Assembly (NCBI GenBank): GCA_947034885.2
Contig: OX344754.2
Location: forward strand, 5,835,001-5,899,000
Length of the DNA: 64,000 nucleotides
Reading direction: 5' to 3'
Source of the DNA: Thuidium tamariscinum
Taxonomy: Eukaryota; Streptophyta; Bryopsida; Hypnales; Thuidiaceae
Positions 10,889 to 22,800 of the stretch are shown here, piece by piece. Made by a program: the position numbers and the translations under genes. Numbering within the stretch: the stretch's first letter is position 1; every line of letters starts with the position of its first letter. Below the pieces are notes generated by a model that saw nothing but the letters and a program-made list of their open reading frames with translations, had not been told where the DNA came from and did no database searches.

Positions 10889-11330
10889 ACTAAATGCCCA
10901 AGGCACCTAACTTTGGTGTTTGCATAATTTTGAAGTTAAATTAAAACTAACAAAGTTGTTATTTTTAGTGGTTCTTATTTTTTGGAAAGTCTTCTAAGAA
11001 GTCTTATTTTAATGTCAACAATCCAATTTAGAAAATGATTGACAGTGATTTTTCTATTCAAGATTTTGTGCAAGGTTAATCAACTATCCATTACATTCTT
11101 CACTTTACGTAGTGTTGAGAGTTTTTGAAAATGAGCCTCAAATACGCTTATATGCTCAATTTAGGAGAAAAATGCACGTTCAAAATTCATTTAAACAAAT
11201 TGTAGATTAGATTTTGAAAAGGCATAAATTGATTGGAATCATGCATGTTAAGCCCTTTAACCTCGTATTTCTTTGGTCACCAACTTTTCAAATTTTACTT
11301 GTGAAAACAGAATACAAAGACTTCACATCA
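10889..11330 (+). mobile_element. Decayed P2-type element, left part
   Basis: Starts CTAAATGCCCAAGGCACC and follows P2 (2972 onward) block by block: 'ggtgttt', 'ttgaagtt', 'ggaaagtcttc', 'gatttttctattcaa', 'aattgattgg' and the 'ggtcacc' segment. It then diverges. The next P2 segment in order appears at 12690-12850, so about 1.36 kb of other sequence may have been inserted between them. Confidence 0.6.
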
Positions 11331-12689
11331 CTTTTTATTTATGTCTATTGTTGAAAAATGTACTTGAATTACAAACTTCAATTGTATAGGAATTTATAGA
11401 CTTCAATAAGGCTACTAATTTTAAATTAGAAGTATATTTGAGTCATTTTCATCTAATACTATTTCATCCTTGGTAGATGACTTTTTTCAATTTTTGCTTT
11501 AAACAAATGTTAGAATGGTATACATGCATAGACCCTTATAACCCTTTAGGGAACAACTTTTATTTTATTTTTTGGATGCTGCATCTCCAATTGTGGTGTG
11601 ATGTTTTCAAATTTTGTTGAATTAAAATAAGAATGGGGTCATAGGGAGATTCATAGAAAGATTGTTAATATTAAAATGATTTTTTTCCAAATTACCAGTC
11701 CATTGATTCCAACAAACAAGAGCGGCTCTAAAGTTTGTTGCAAAGAAGTGTAAGTAATGAACAACAAATACATGCAATGATTTAATATTTGTAAGACTAT
11801 TCAATCTCAAGGGCTACAGTGAGTGGAAGAAGTAGCTATATATGTATGAACAAATGTAGGATGCCAAATAATCATTTTGATAAAAATTACAATTTGATTT
11901 TAAAATTTTATATACTACAATATATAGAAAATGATATAGGGTGTTTTTAAATATTGTAGGGTACAAATTAAAGGTGTGCATTAGAAAAAAATTGACTTGG
12001 GTCTTGGGGTATCTCCTTTAATATTCCATTATTGAACCAAAACTCTTAATTAGTGTTGTTATTTTGTGAGTTGGTCTGGTGGTCGCATCATCAATTAGTC
12101 TCGTTGTTAATTACCACGTCACTAATTTGTAGATATTAGATAAGTTGTACTAGGAATGTAATACTAGTCTACCAATCCCATTCCATCTTTCCTTACAGTG
12201 AATGTGTTAATAGTCTCAAAAGTTTCATGTCATGTTTGCAATTAGTGTATTTAGAAGAGGAATGTGTATTTAGAAGAGGAATTTCTTAAATAAAAATTTT
12301 CTATATATACTTAAAGTATCCGATTCGGTGTATGTTTAAGGAGAATCTAATTAGGTGTATGTTTAAAAAGGATCTTATATTCTATAAAAATTGGAATTGG
12401 CAAAACGAGATATTATAAGAGGATCAATTTTATACAAGCTAATGAGCACAAGTGCGATACTAATTATATCAATTCCACTTCATCACAATAGATTATTTTC
12501 ATCTGGCTTAGTGGTTTGAATATGTTCGAATCTTTAATTTTTTAAATGGATTAGTTGATATCATGTAATACCACATTTTATTTGGCAATATTCAAACTGA
12601 ATTCAAAACATTAACTTATATAGATTTGGTACAAGGAAGTCCTTAGACCTGGAAAAACATGATGAAAAAATGAAAAGTTCATTTGCTAA
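11331..12689. other. AT-rich non-genic stretch between two P2 pieces
   Basis: No gene or clear repeat end is recognised. A short direct duplication ('tagaagaggaat') lies near 12251-12280. The stretch may be an insertion that split the P2 copy, but I could not find its ends. Confidence 0.35.
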
Positions 12690-12850
12690 TTTGAAACACC
12701 TTCATCATGAAACATTTATATCTTTCAATCTATAAGAGATATCGTGTATTATGTTTTTCCTATTTGATCTAAGACATGTCTACTTTTTATTTGTTGGATG
12801 ACTTATAGCAAAGCATAAGAGGGTTTTTGAAATCTATATAAGGCCCTTAG
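12690..12850 (+). mobile_element. P2-type element, later segment
   Basis: Matches the part of P2 with 'tcatgatcaaacatt', 'ctttcaatccataag' and 'acatgtctact', here as 'catgaaacattta', 'ctttcaatctataag' and 'acatgtctact'. Same orientation as 10889-11330. Confidence 0.5.
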
Positions 12851-14394
12851 AGATAGACATGCACACCTATTTAATGAAGACAAAAACTAGTAGTTGAAAT
12901 ATTGTGTGAAGTAAAAGTAGAGACTACAATAACAAGGCACTATTACCAAATATTAAATTTGGATAGTATAACATTATATCGATGGTTGTAAAAGAAAATC
13001 CACTAGTGGAGTCAATGTACAATACTATATTATTATCTTAATGGTTGTACAAAATAGTGTTCCTGATTGGATAGTTTGGTGTCATCTTCATGTCCTAAAC
13101 CCAAATTTTAAATGACAAAGCTTCATCATGGTCTCCGTGATCCACCCAATGAAAGCTATTGTCACATGGAAGTACACATTGGAAAAAAATCTTTTCCAAT
13201 GAGCACGTATAGGGAAGTAGTCATCCTCAAGGAGAATATTTAAATACAAAAGCACCCTTCCAAACACCTCTTAGCGGCCCTCTTTAGAACTCAAAAATCC
13301 TCTAAGGCTCTAATGAATGGATTAAGGTTACCAAAGGATTGGTGTATTGTTCAATTATAACTATTTTCCTAAAACTATTAAAGAAGTACTCCGGACATTT
13401 ACATGGTAACCCCTAAATGCCCAAGCCTTTTCAATTTTTATTTATTTTTTCATATTTTTCAAGTGTATTTTGAATATGAAAAAAATATATGAGCTTGTAG
13501 TCATCCCTAGTGAAGCAAATTGATTTTCTTCCCAAATTATACCACATGGATGTTTAAAGAACTTGTTTATTAGTAAGTACACAAATTTTGAGTACAAAAT
13601 TGCATAGGAGTTGTGAGATTATAACAAGAGAGTAGTACATCTTTTATACTTTGTATATTGCTCTTTCCCACAAAGTTTCTCAAATTTGCATATGAATTGT
13701 GTTGGGGGTTGGAGGGGACATAATTAACTACAAAGAGTGTTAGCACACTAAAATGCATTTAAAAAAAAATCAGTTTCACATGAAAAGCTATTGAATTCAT
13801 TAGACAATCCACCTTGCAATTGTTGAAATGCAATTATTTTTTTAAAGTAGAATTTGGAAATAACTCCAAGTCAATAGTTGTATGATTAAATTTTCAATGT
13901 TGAATCATGGAAACACTTTCTTCTTTCCATTCTAACCATTCTCAAAGCAAATGGATATGTACTATTTCTTAGATCTCAAATCAAGTGAAATTGCATAAAT
14001 CTAGGAAATGAAGTAAAATTGGCAAGCTTTACACTTCACTTATGACACATGTATGCCTTTGAAGACCTCTCAATAATCAAATATATACTTTTTACAGTGA
14101 AAAATGAAAGTTTTCAATAGTTAACCTTTAAAAGTGTCTAATTTTTTTTTTAAGGTTCAAGGAATGTAACTGCCTATTCAGATATGGGCCTTTAATTTCA
14201 GATCGACCATATATGGTCGGTTGGGTAGGTAGGCGTTAATACCTTCAATAATCTTGGTTGGATCCAGCCGGCTGCCTCCATATTTTTAGGTGGCCAAATA
14301 ATTTGGGGGGGGGGGGGGGGGGGGAATTTCAAATTAATTCCTTTCCTTACTAGTAGGCGTGGTCGCTGTTCTTCTGGAGGATTTTTAATTGTCG
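12851..14394. other. AT-rich non-genic stretch
   Basis: Holds an isolated TTAA-type left end at 13405-13430 (TAACCCCTAAATGCCCAAG), a perfect 16-bp palindrome CGACCATATATGGTCG near 14204-14219, and a run of about 20 G at 14305-14324. No gene is seen. Confidence 0.45.
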
Positions 14395-14900
14395 GACCCG
14401 CGGTTGCCCACCCGAGGTCGCACCCAAGGGCGGTCGCTGTGTCCCAGGATCCCCGCCAGGACACGAGGTCGCCTCGATGCGAAGTCGCACCCACCCGCGG
14501 TCGCTGTGTTCCATGAGAGTGGAGTTTTGAACTTCCCGCAAGGACCCGAGGTCGCCCCTACGCGCGGTCGCACCCACCCGATGTCGCACCCACCCGCGGT
14601 CGCTGTGTTCCATGAGCGTGGAGTGTTGAACTTCCCGCAAGGACCCGAGGTTGCCCCACGTGAGGTCGCACCAACCCGCTATCGCACCCACCCGCGGTCG
14701 TAGTGCCAAGATCGGGGCTTCTGAACTTCCCCGCACGACCCGCAGTCGTCACCACGCGCAGTCGCCCACCCGCGGTCGCTGTGTGCCAGGATTCGAAGGA
14801 CTTGAACATGGCGCCAGGACCTGAGGTCACCCTACGCGCTGTTGCGCCAACCCGCTATCGCCCACTCGCAGGCGCGCGTTCGCAGTGCCAGAATCGGGGG
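14395..14900 (+). repeat. GC-rich island 3 with a higher-order repeat
   Basis: Contains about 18-20 copies of the ACCCGCGGTCGCC-type unit. They are organised into larger repeats of roughly 67-104 bp, marked by 'cgctgtgttccatgag' or 'gtgccaggat', then 'gaacttcc' and 'aggaccCGAGGTCGCC'. The marker recurs near 14437, 14504, 14603, 14701, 14779 and 14882. This is the longest island. The long overlapping frames within it, on both strands, are products of its GC-rich composition and are not genes. Confidence 0.85.
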
Positions 14901-14964
14901 TTTAGAAATTCCATGCCACACGGTCGTGCCTTTATTTTTTCTATTTTTTTTTCTTTTTGAACAA

Positions 14965-15153
14965 ATGGAGAAAATTCCATTGGCACAGGAACCAGTACAT
15001 TCAGACCAGGGGCATCAAGCCTTTTGCAGAATTAGGCAGGATTACTCGCCTACCTCAAATGGGTTGTGTTCCTATTTGGAGGTGCTAGAATATGATTTGA
15101 CTTTTCATTATTTGAATAGTATTGATCTTATTCAAACAAAAAGGGGAATTTAA
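14965..15153 (+). CDS. Short ORF downstream of island 3, unrecognised
   Basis: A 62-residue frame from ATG 14965 begins MEKIPLAQEPVHSDQGHQAF. It starts about 70 bp after island 3, in the motif's sense direction, mirroring the position of the kinase and hAT genes relative to their islands. The first 45 residues have ordinary protein-like composition and the tail is less convincing. It may be the remaining 5' end of a lost gene or a first exon. No family is recognised. Confidence 0.3.
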   Translation: MEKIPLAQEPVHSDQGHQAFCRIRQDYSPTSNGLCSYLEVLEYDLTFHYLNSIDLIQTKRGI

Positions 15154-15308
15154 TATTTAAAATCCTAAGGCCTAAAATTAAAATATTTAACCCTTTTTGA
15201 ATTATTTGCCATGAATCATTTTTTTCCCAACTCCGTACAATTAAGACATAACTTATAAGAGACCATGTCTTCAAGTAGTGATAAACAAATGAATACAAAA
15301 GTGTTTAA

Positions 15309-16051
15309 CCCCTGAATGCCTAAGGCTTACTTTGAATTTCTTAGAATTTGCTCTAAATTGGAACAAGATGCAAGTCATGCAACATTCTTGATAAGTTGAA
15401 TAAATTTTCTTTTAATTGAAACTTTAGAAATTTGAATTAGACATGTTAAAGATCACCTAGAAAAAGAAAACACAAGTATATCACTTCTGGATTGAAAGAT
15501 TGTAATGTTTGATCATGAGGGTGTAGAAAGTTTGAAAATCTTTGAGCTCTCTTTTTGCATGACAAATCTAAAAAGGTGGTCACCAAAACAATACTAGGAA
15601 TTAGGGCCTAAGAAGCATAGCCACAATCAATTTATGGCTTCTCAAAATGTAGTCTAAAATTTTTTGAAATGAATTTCTTATGTGATTTTTTCTCTAAGAT
15701 CTAGTGTATTTGAGGCTCATTTCCAAGAGTCTTTAACACTATGGATTGTCAAGATTGCAATGGGTACCCTTGCATTAAAATTTGAATAGAAAAATCATAA
15801 TCATTCATTTTCAAAATTGGATTATTGATGGTAAATAATCATTCATTTTGGGCTTAGTGAACTATTGTTTGGACTTGGAATGGTATAACTTTTGCTTCAA
15901 AGCACCAATTGAAATAAAGATTATATTTTTGGAAAGCTAATCTGATTTCCTATCTTCAAAAGAAGTTTAAAAAAACCATAGCAAAAATCAAGTCACACAA
16001 GCCTGCCCGAAATTCCAAGTGTCCCCCGAGGGGACTTTAGTCCTTTAGGGG
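15309..16051 (-). mobile_element. TTAA-type element P2', both ends intact
   Basis: A 743-bp element between TTAA (15305-15308) and TTAA (16052-16055). Its ends are CCCCTGAATGCC and TCCTTTAGGGG. From 15309 to about 15835 it is the reverse complement of P2 without the P1 insertion; the single TTAA at 15412-15415 is the empty site. The remainder (about 15836-16051) differs from P2 and recalls P1 ('gcctgcccgaaattcc'), so the copy looks chimeric. Confidence 0.85.
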
Positions 16052-16055
16052 TTAA

Positions 16056-16595
16056 TACAAAAGGTGATAGTGTGGATGTTCCTTACATACAATATTTAGC
16101 CTTGCAAATGAATTAAAATTAATAATCACAGATTCAAAATTTTTGATTGAAGGCCATAGGAATTAAATGAAATAAAATGATATGATATGATTTTTTTTAA
16201 ACTTTGATTTAGTTAGATACTTAGATTGATTGGGTTTTTCACCAAGCATTGAGTGTTAGAAATGCAAGGTCAGGAAGACTTTTTTTTCCTGTATAATGTA
16301 ACAATCTTTGAATGCCTTTATAATAGGATGACCGTTGGATTTTTTTGATCAACTTGTATTTAACCTTATAAATGCTTAAATATTAATGAAAAATATGAAA
16401 TGTGATATATTGTTACTTATAAAATATAGACTATCATTCTAATTGATTGACTTTGCATTGAATAGCATGAATCATTTGTTTTTCAATTGATTACCATTAT
16501 ATTCATCATATACAAACTACATGGCCACAAAGGGTTTAGAGGCCCTTGTAGAATAAAAAATAGGAAATTTAAAAGTTTCTAATACTTCTTGAATA
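16056..16595. other. AT-rich spacer, nothing recognised
   Basis: No coding or structured feature is seen. Confidence 0.4.
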
Positions 16596-17150
16596 TGAAA
16601 TGTCCAAGCTACAAAAATCCAATGTTTGTCAAACTTTGAAGTTGAACAAAACCTAACGAAGTTGCTATTTTCAATACATTATATTTTTGAAAATTTCTTT
16701 TTGAAGTCAACTTTTAGCTTCAATTAAATAAATTTGGAAAAGATGGATTATGATTTTTCTATTCAAGATACCTTACAAGGGGGTCCACTGCAATCAAGGT
16801 CTTTTACAATGTTTAGAGCTATTGGACATGAGTTATCAATAAAATACAGACATACAATACATCGTGTAGGAAAAATCCTATTAGAAATCGATTTGAAAAT
16901 ACAGAAGAATACATTCCTAAGAAACAAAAATAGATTAGAATGATGTATGTAGGGCCTCTGCACTGCATTTATTTTGGCAACCAATTTGAGATTTGAGATT
17001 TCACATTTGAAAAGAGAATTAGAACCCTTCAAATTGTTTTTGCTACTTTTATGAAATCAAATATTATTATCTTTTAATCCATAAGTGATATTGTTTTTCC
17101 GAAGTTCTCTATAACATGTGTGCTTTAAATTTATTTGGTTATATCTTCCA
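16596..17150 (+). mobile_element. Decayed P2-type element
   Basis: Aligns in order with P2: 'ctttgaagttgaa', 'cctaacgaagttgctattttc', 'gattatgatttttctattcaa', 'caagg..gtccactgcaatc' and 'ttttaatccataagtgatat'. Ends have been lost. Short frames within it are chance. Confidence 0.55.
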
Positions 17151-17279
17151 AAAAATGGATAAATTATATCAAATTGTTTACTACTCATTATAGTTTAAAA
17201 ATCTTTGTAGATGTTCAACAAAAGCTTTCATTAGGAATTCAAGGATTTTTTTACCCACTTGGGAGCTAATCAAATATTT

Positions 17280-17640
17280 TTGAAGCAATGAATGCCAAAG
17301 CTAAAAAAATGTGGTGTTTCAAAAAATTGGAGGAATAATCTAACCTTATAATATTGCTATTTTTAGAATTTAGAATTTCCAAATATTTATTTTTCCAAAT
17401 TTACTTGAAGCATAAAAAATTTTGATATAAAAAATGATAGATTGTGATTTTTCATTGAACATTCTCTGTAAATGTGTCATTGCTTTCTTGAGTTTCTAGT
17501 TTCTATAGGTACCTTTGTGGAAATGTGGGGCTCTATTGAATGAGCATGAAATACACAATATTTTTGTTCAAAAATCCAAATTATGTTAGCTTATTTGAAA
17601 ATCCAAATTTTGTTAGAATAATAAAATCTACATATGTAAA
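17280..17640 (+). mobile_element. Decayed P2-type element, 5' part
   Basis: Begins 'gaatgccaaagc' followed by 'gtggtgtttc', 'ctaaccttataatattgctattttta' and 'gattgtgatttttcattgaac', matching the opening of P2. It merges into repeat D on the right. Confidence 0.45.
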
Positions 17641-17764
17641 ATTTGTACATGGAAATAGATAGTAGATGACTACATGTAGAGGTTCTCCAAATAAAAAAGA
17701 TAAAATTGCTTATGATTAGTAGTACCTCGATAACGTGTGCATGTAACAATTGTATTATGAAATT

Positions 17765-18265
17765 TCATTTACATCTCATCTATTAAAAATAAATAAAATT
17801 CATTCATTATCAATAAAAAAAGAAAAGCCAAATAATGAATGTGGAGCCTTTTAGGAAAAGGTGACTCTAAATTGTAAAGAAATTGAATGTCAATTTCAAA
17901 ATTGGGGAAGAATTCCAAGAATGGAGAACACATATTGTTGCTTGTTGATTTGATGTCATTGATGACCAATGTACCAAAGAAAAAATTGTATTGTACATGA
18001 TGCAATAATGTAATAATTGTTTCTATCTCCAAAGTGTTTGTATAGGACAATTGTTTTTTGTGTAGTGATGAATTATAGATCAGTTTAATAATATAAAATA
18101 GATTGGAAGATAGTAAATTCATTTTGATTCTTAAATAGTTCTAAGCAAGTATTAAATGAGACACATGTGTTTAAATATCCAATTATTAAATATTTAAAAC
18201 AATACATCACTTGAACTTTATCCTCAAATTTGAAGAAGTCGTAACAAATCTATCACTTCAGTAGC
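17765..18265. repeat. Dispersed repeat D (second copy at 42210-42700)
   Basis: About 500 bp aligns in the same orientation with 42210-42700. On the minus strand both copies keep a short open frame with a similar core (NTLEIETIITLLHH here, NILEIETMITKLHH there, then YNFF and TLVI). This may simply reflect DNA identity. No element ends are recognised. Confidence 0.55.
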
Positions 18266-18309
18266 TGGATTGACCCTTAATGAAATAAGAAATAATTTGT
18301 TTTGTATGA

Positions 18310-18684
18310 GATTGTTGGAAATTCGTTTAAATAAATTGTAGAGTGTATTTTGAGAATATTGGAATTGATTGATGTTAGGCATGTTAGGCACTTGAACCCC
18401 AAATATTTTGGAGACTAAATTCTTAGATTTCTCAAGTAAAAAGAAGATTCAAAGAGTTTGACAGGCTTTTGGAATTTTAACACCTCCACAATAAAACATT
18501 ATAATCTTTCAATCAATAAGTGATATTGTTGTGTTTTATTTTTCTAATTAATGTTTAACATATCTTGTTTGAATTGTTATTGTAACATTGAACAAGAGTT
18601 TGATAAGGCTTATAAAAATGTTCATTTTTTCTTCAATTTAGAATAAATTCCAAGAAGATTAAAAAAAGTCTTGGTCATGTATGG
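18310..18684 (+). mobile_element. P2-type element, right end
   Basis: Follows the later half of P2 ('attgattg', 'gttaggca', 'caatcaataagtgatat', 'gaataaattccaagaag') and ends with GGTCATGTATGG against the TTAA at 18685-18688. It abuts the next copy at that TTAA. Confidence 0.5.
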
Positions 18685-18688
18685 TTAA

Positions 18689-19180
18689 CCCCTATAAGAC
18701 AAGGGTACACTAATTTGGTGTTTCCAAAATCTTGAAGTTAAATAAAACCTAACCAAGTTGCTATTTTTACTGGACTACATTTTGGGAGAAAGTTTTTGAA
18801 GTATGCTTTAAGCTTATATTGAAAATAATAGACTATCATTTTTCTATCTAAGATATTCTGCTAGGGTATCCATCGAAATGATACTTGCATATACTAGATC
18901 TTGGATATAAAATTACATTAGAAATTCATTTGAAAGAATAGTCCAATAAATTTTATTGAGCCAAAACTTGATTGGGGTTATACATTTTAGGTTATTCTAG
19001 TTAATTTTTTTCCTCAAAATTTTTTAGGATTTGACTTGGGAAAAGACTATTGGAAGACTTAAACTCACTTTTACAATTTTTACACCCTCATGAGCAAACA
19101 TTATAATCTTTCAATCCAAAAGTGATGATGATGTGTTGGATTTTCCTAATTGATGTCTAGTATGTCTAATTTGAATTTGT
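18689..19180 (+). mobile_element. P2-type element, left end, truncated near GC island 4
   Basis: Starts CCCCTATAAG after TTAA and matches P2 ('aatttggtgtttcc', 'cctaaccaagttgctattttta', 'accctcatgagcaaac', 'ctttcaatccaaaagtgat'). It fades out about 140 bp before island 4, so the island-hAT segment may have been inserted into this copy. Confidence 0.55.
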
Positions 19181-19325
19181 ACAATTACATTTCTCAAGAA
19201 ATTGATGACGCTCATAATGAAGTAGTCTTTTTGTTGACTTAGCAGAAATTCCAAATAGGTCCAAGGGCCAGATGCGTTTCTTACCCTGGAAACATTTTTT
19301 TAAACTCCAACTCGGATTTGGCATG

Positions 19326-19637
19326 CGCGGTCGCCCTACCTCTGGACCTGCGGTCGCCATGTTTGCGGACCCGCGGTTGCCCTCTAGACCTAGGCGAGGT
19401 CGCCTACCAGACCCGCGGTCGCCCTCCAGACCTGATGTCGCCTTACCTTTGGACCCGTTGTCGCCCCCTAAACGCGCGGTCGCCTTACCTTTGGATCCGA
19501 TGTCGCCCCCCTGAACGCGCAGTCGCCTCACCGGTGGACCCGCGGTCGCGAAATTAGCCGCGGTCGCCCCTCCAAATTCCAGAGTTTGCCTTCCTTTGGC
19601 CCTTCACCCGCAGTCTCGTGTGGGGCGACCGCGGGTA
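19326..19637 (+). repeat. GC-rich island 4: about 14 copies of the 13-mer
   Basis: Plus-strand units (ACCCGCGGTCGCC, ACCTGCGGTCGCC, ACCCGTTGTCGCC, ATCCGATGTCGCC, ACGCGCGGTCGCC and others) are spaced about 20 bp apart by 'tacctttgg'- and 'ctcc'-like linkers. One final inverted unit is near 19624-19636. It lies just upstream of the hAT gene, in its sense direction. Confidence 0.85.
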
Positions 19638-19652
19638 AATGGAATGAGGCAC

Positions 19653-19659
19653 TATATAT
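19653..19659 (+). promoter_or_regulatory. Candidate TATA box of the hAT gene
   Basis: TATATAT in 'ggcactatatatgttggg', 15 bp after the last island unit and about 230 bp before the ATG at 19885. Island plus TATA box is a plausible promoter layout. No transcription data are available. Confidence 0.45.
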
Positions 19660-19884
19660 GTTGGGGGAAGCAATAGTTTCTCATCTTGCTCTGGTGATTA
19701 GACTCTTGACTTGAACCTTCGAAAGAAGCTTCTTGTGGACGTTTGGATTCAACGGAGGACAACTACCTTGCTTTGAGAGGTTTTTAAAATCACTCAAAGT
19801 GGGTAGCTTTGTCATTACATCTTTTACACTATTTACTTTATTGATCCAGTGTTTTGGCGCCAAGATCACTTTTAGATTTGCACT

Positions 19885-22800
19885 ATGGTTGGCCTTGGTG
19901 GGGGACAAGGAGCAAGCGATACACGGAGGGCCACAAAAGATTGGGATCCTTGGCTCATACCATGTACACCTAACGATAATTTGAATTATCCTCGGAAATG
20001 TCTATTTTGTGGATGGAGCAAAGTATTTGTACGGAAGAGGGCATTTAGTCACTTTGAATATGGCGGATCGACAACATCAGAGCGTTGTCCTAAAATCCCT
20101 AGGAGTGTGAAGAACAAGTTTTCAACATGTGGTGTGGCGGTTCCTAAAGCCATGAGCTTTGAAGAAATGCATGAGGCACCATTAGTTGGTGCCCCAAGCA
20201 ATGTTGAGGGTGAATCCATCATTCAAGAACTAGAGCACATAGAAGCGGGAGGCCGTGGGGATCCTATTGGCTTGAACGAAAGTCAGACTATCGGCCCTGA
20301 CTAAGTGGATTCTACTCCAGCTATGGTCGAGAGAACAAGGAGTGGCCCTTCAACTTCTCGTCAAAGAGGTATGGATGAATCATTACAAGTGGGCCTCAGG
20401 CAGAAGTTGGATAGGATGTGGTCCTCTTTCTTTTACGAGGCTAACATTGCGTTCAACGTTGTGCGACACCCTGCCTTCATCAAGGCTGTGAAAGAAACTG
20501 CAGCGGCTGGATTCTTGTATCACCCACCCGCAATGAACGCAATCCGCACAAAAATGATTGATGTGAAGAAGGCAGCGGTGAAGAAAGTAGTCACTGAGCG
20601 GACAAAACATTCTATTGCCCAATATGATGCAACTATTTGTACAGATGGATGGTCAGATACCAATAGACGTCCATTGATGAATATGATGCTTGTTTGTCCA
20701 GCCGGGGATACTTTTTTGGGATCAGTGGACAGTACGGGGCATAAAAAGGACCTAGGGTATACGGTTGAGATGTTGACAAAATACATAGAAGAGGTCGGTC
20801 CAGCCAACATTGTCCAAATGTGCACAGATAATGCCCCAGTAATGACGGGAGCTATGACAAGCTTGGAAGAGAAGTACCCTCACATGTATAAACAAGGATG
20901 TGCAGCTCACATTCTAGATTTACTTTTGGAGGATTGGGGAAAGGATCAAAGAGTGAAGGATTTGGTCAAGGACTGTAGGGAAATGGTAAAGTTCGTTCGA
21001 AAATACCACTTCACACTAGCTCTATTTCGGAAATGGTCACCGAAGAAGGTATTGAGACTTCCAGGAGCAACACGCTTTGCTACCAATTTTCTCATGATAG
21101 ACCGATTAGTGGAATGCAAGCAAGCTTTGCACATGGTGATTGCAGACGAGGGGTATATGGCATTCAAGTTCAGTTTGAATGTCAGACAAAATGGAGGTAT
21201 AATGATGCGCAGAGCAAAAGATGTTCGACTGAACATTCATTCGGAAGGGTTTTGGATAAGATGCGAGAATTTCTTGCACATGGTAGAGCCCGTGCTCATT
21301 GCTCTACGACACTTTGATGGAAAAATCCCGGCAATGCCAAAAGCTTGGATAATCATGAAAGACTTGAAAAAGCATGTATATTCTCTTAGGGAGACTCCTT
21401 TTCTTTTGACACCGGAGGTTGCAATGCGCTACGAGAAGAAGTTTGATGCTCGTTGGAAGTTAATGCTAACAGACCTCCACTATGCTGGTGCCCTATTGAA
21501 TCCATTTTTGGTGGATGTAGCAGACATTCAAGATGATGGCATTGCCAAGCGAGCTTTAAATCGAGTCATTCGAAAATTGGCCCCTACATTAGGAGTGTCA
21601 GTGCTGGAGGCAATGCAGGAGTTGACGCAATTTGAGGAAAAGACAGGTCCATTCGACCCTTTAGAAGAGGCTCCTGATATTACTCAATGCAACTTATTGC
21701 CTCATCAATGGTGGAATCGAGTAGGTGGTAATACTCTTCCGAAGATTGCAAAGAGAATTCTAGGCTTGACGTGCTCAACATCTTTATGCGAAAGGAATTG
21801 GAGCATGTATTCGTTTGTGCACAGCAAAGTGCGGAACCGCCTAACCACATCCAAGGCAGAAGATTTGGTCTATATCTACACCAACAGTAAATTGGAACGT
21901 GAAAAACGTGGACACAACCCTGCCCTCTTTTACGAGAAGTATCTTGATGGAGGAGATAGTAAGGAAGAGGACGATGAGCCCTTGCATTCTGCATCAGATG
22001 AAGAGATTGGTTTTGATTATTATGAAGCCAATGTAATCCGTAGAGAAGAAGAGGATCGCTTGCGTAATAATCCTTGGAATGCAATGATCCCCCCTCGACC
22101 GAGTTCGCCTGAATACCCTACTCGAGATACATATGCGGGTGGCGATGATCGGAACAATTCCATTGATGAAGAACTTTTTCGTTCTCCAGAGGCTGACCGT
22201 GTCCATGTGTGGAATGGAGTGTGGTCACCAAATGCACCATCAAATGTGGGGGAAATTCCTATTGATAACAACGAAAACGTGGCTCATCCAATGCCACCAT
22301 CACATTCTCAAGAGAGATCTCCAGTACCAACACGTATTCCTTTGAGTGATTCAAGGAATCCTTTGAATGTTAGACAAGCTAGCGTGGGAAGTGAACAAGA
22401 AGAAGAAGAAGCTCCCGTCTAGCAGGGAGATGTCACGGGGATTCCAATTTCCAGAACGATGAATCCATCAACCACCCAAACTACAACAGCTTTGGAATAT
22501 GATTCAGATGTGCCATTGAACAGTGTCATATATCGCAATCCTCGCAGGAACTCAACTCCAGCTACAGTGAGAAGGTCGGTTCCAAGTCCTTTAAGAAGGG
22601 TGCATCCAATAGCATCCACTACGAAAGTAGTACCACAATCTGCTCCACAACCTACCCAAGTGACATCAATGTCACTCCCCGGACAATCATCATTGGAAGC
22701 GCATACACGCAATACCGGAGGGAAAAGACGACGTATTAGAAGGGTTGATGAAAGGACACAAGGGAATCCAAAACGTGCTAACCATGTTGTTCACAAATAT

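Noticed and set aside
14305-14324. Run of about 20 G
   Set aside because: Simple homopolymer, possibly length-uncertain in the assembly; no function inferred.
14198-14960. Several overlapping 60-130-codon frames on both strands in island 3
   Set aside because: They arise because the GC-rich repeat lacks AT-rich stop codons. Their composition is Pro/Arg/Gly-rich repeat translation, and all frames are open alike.
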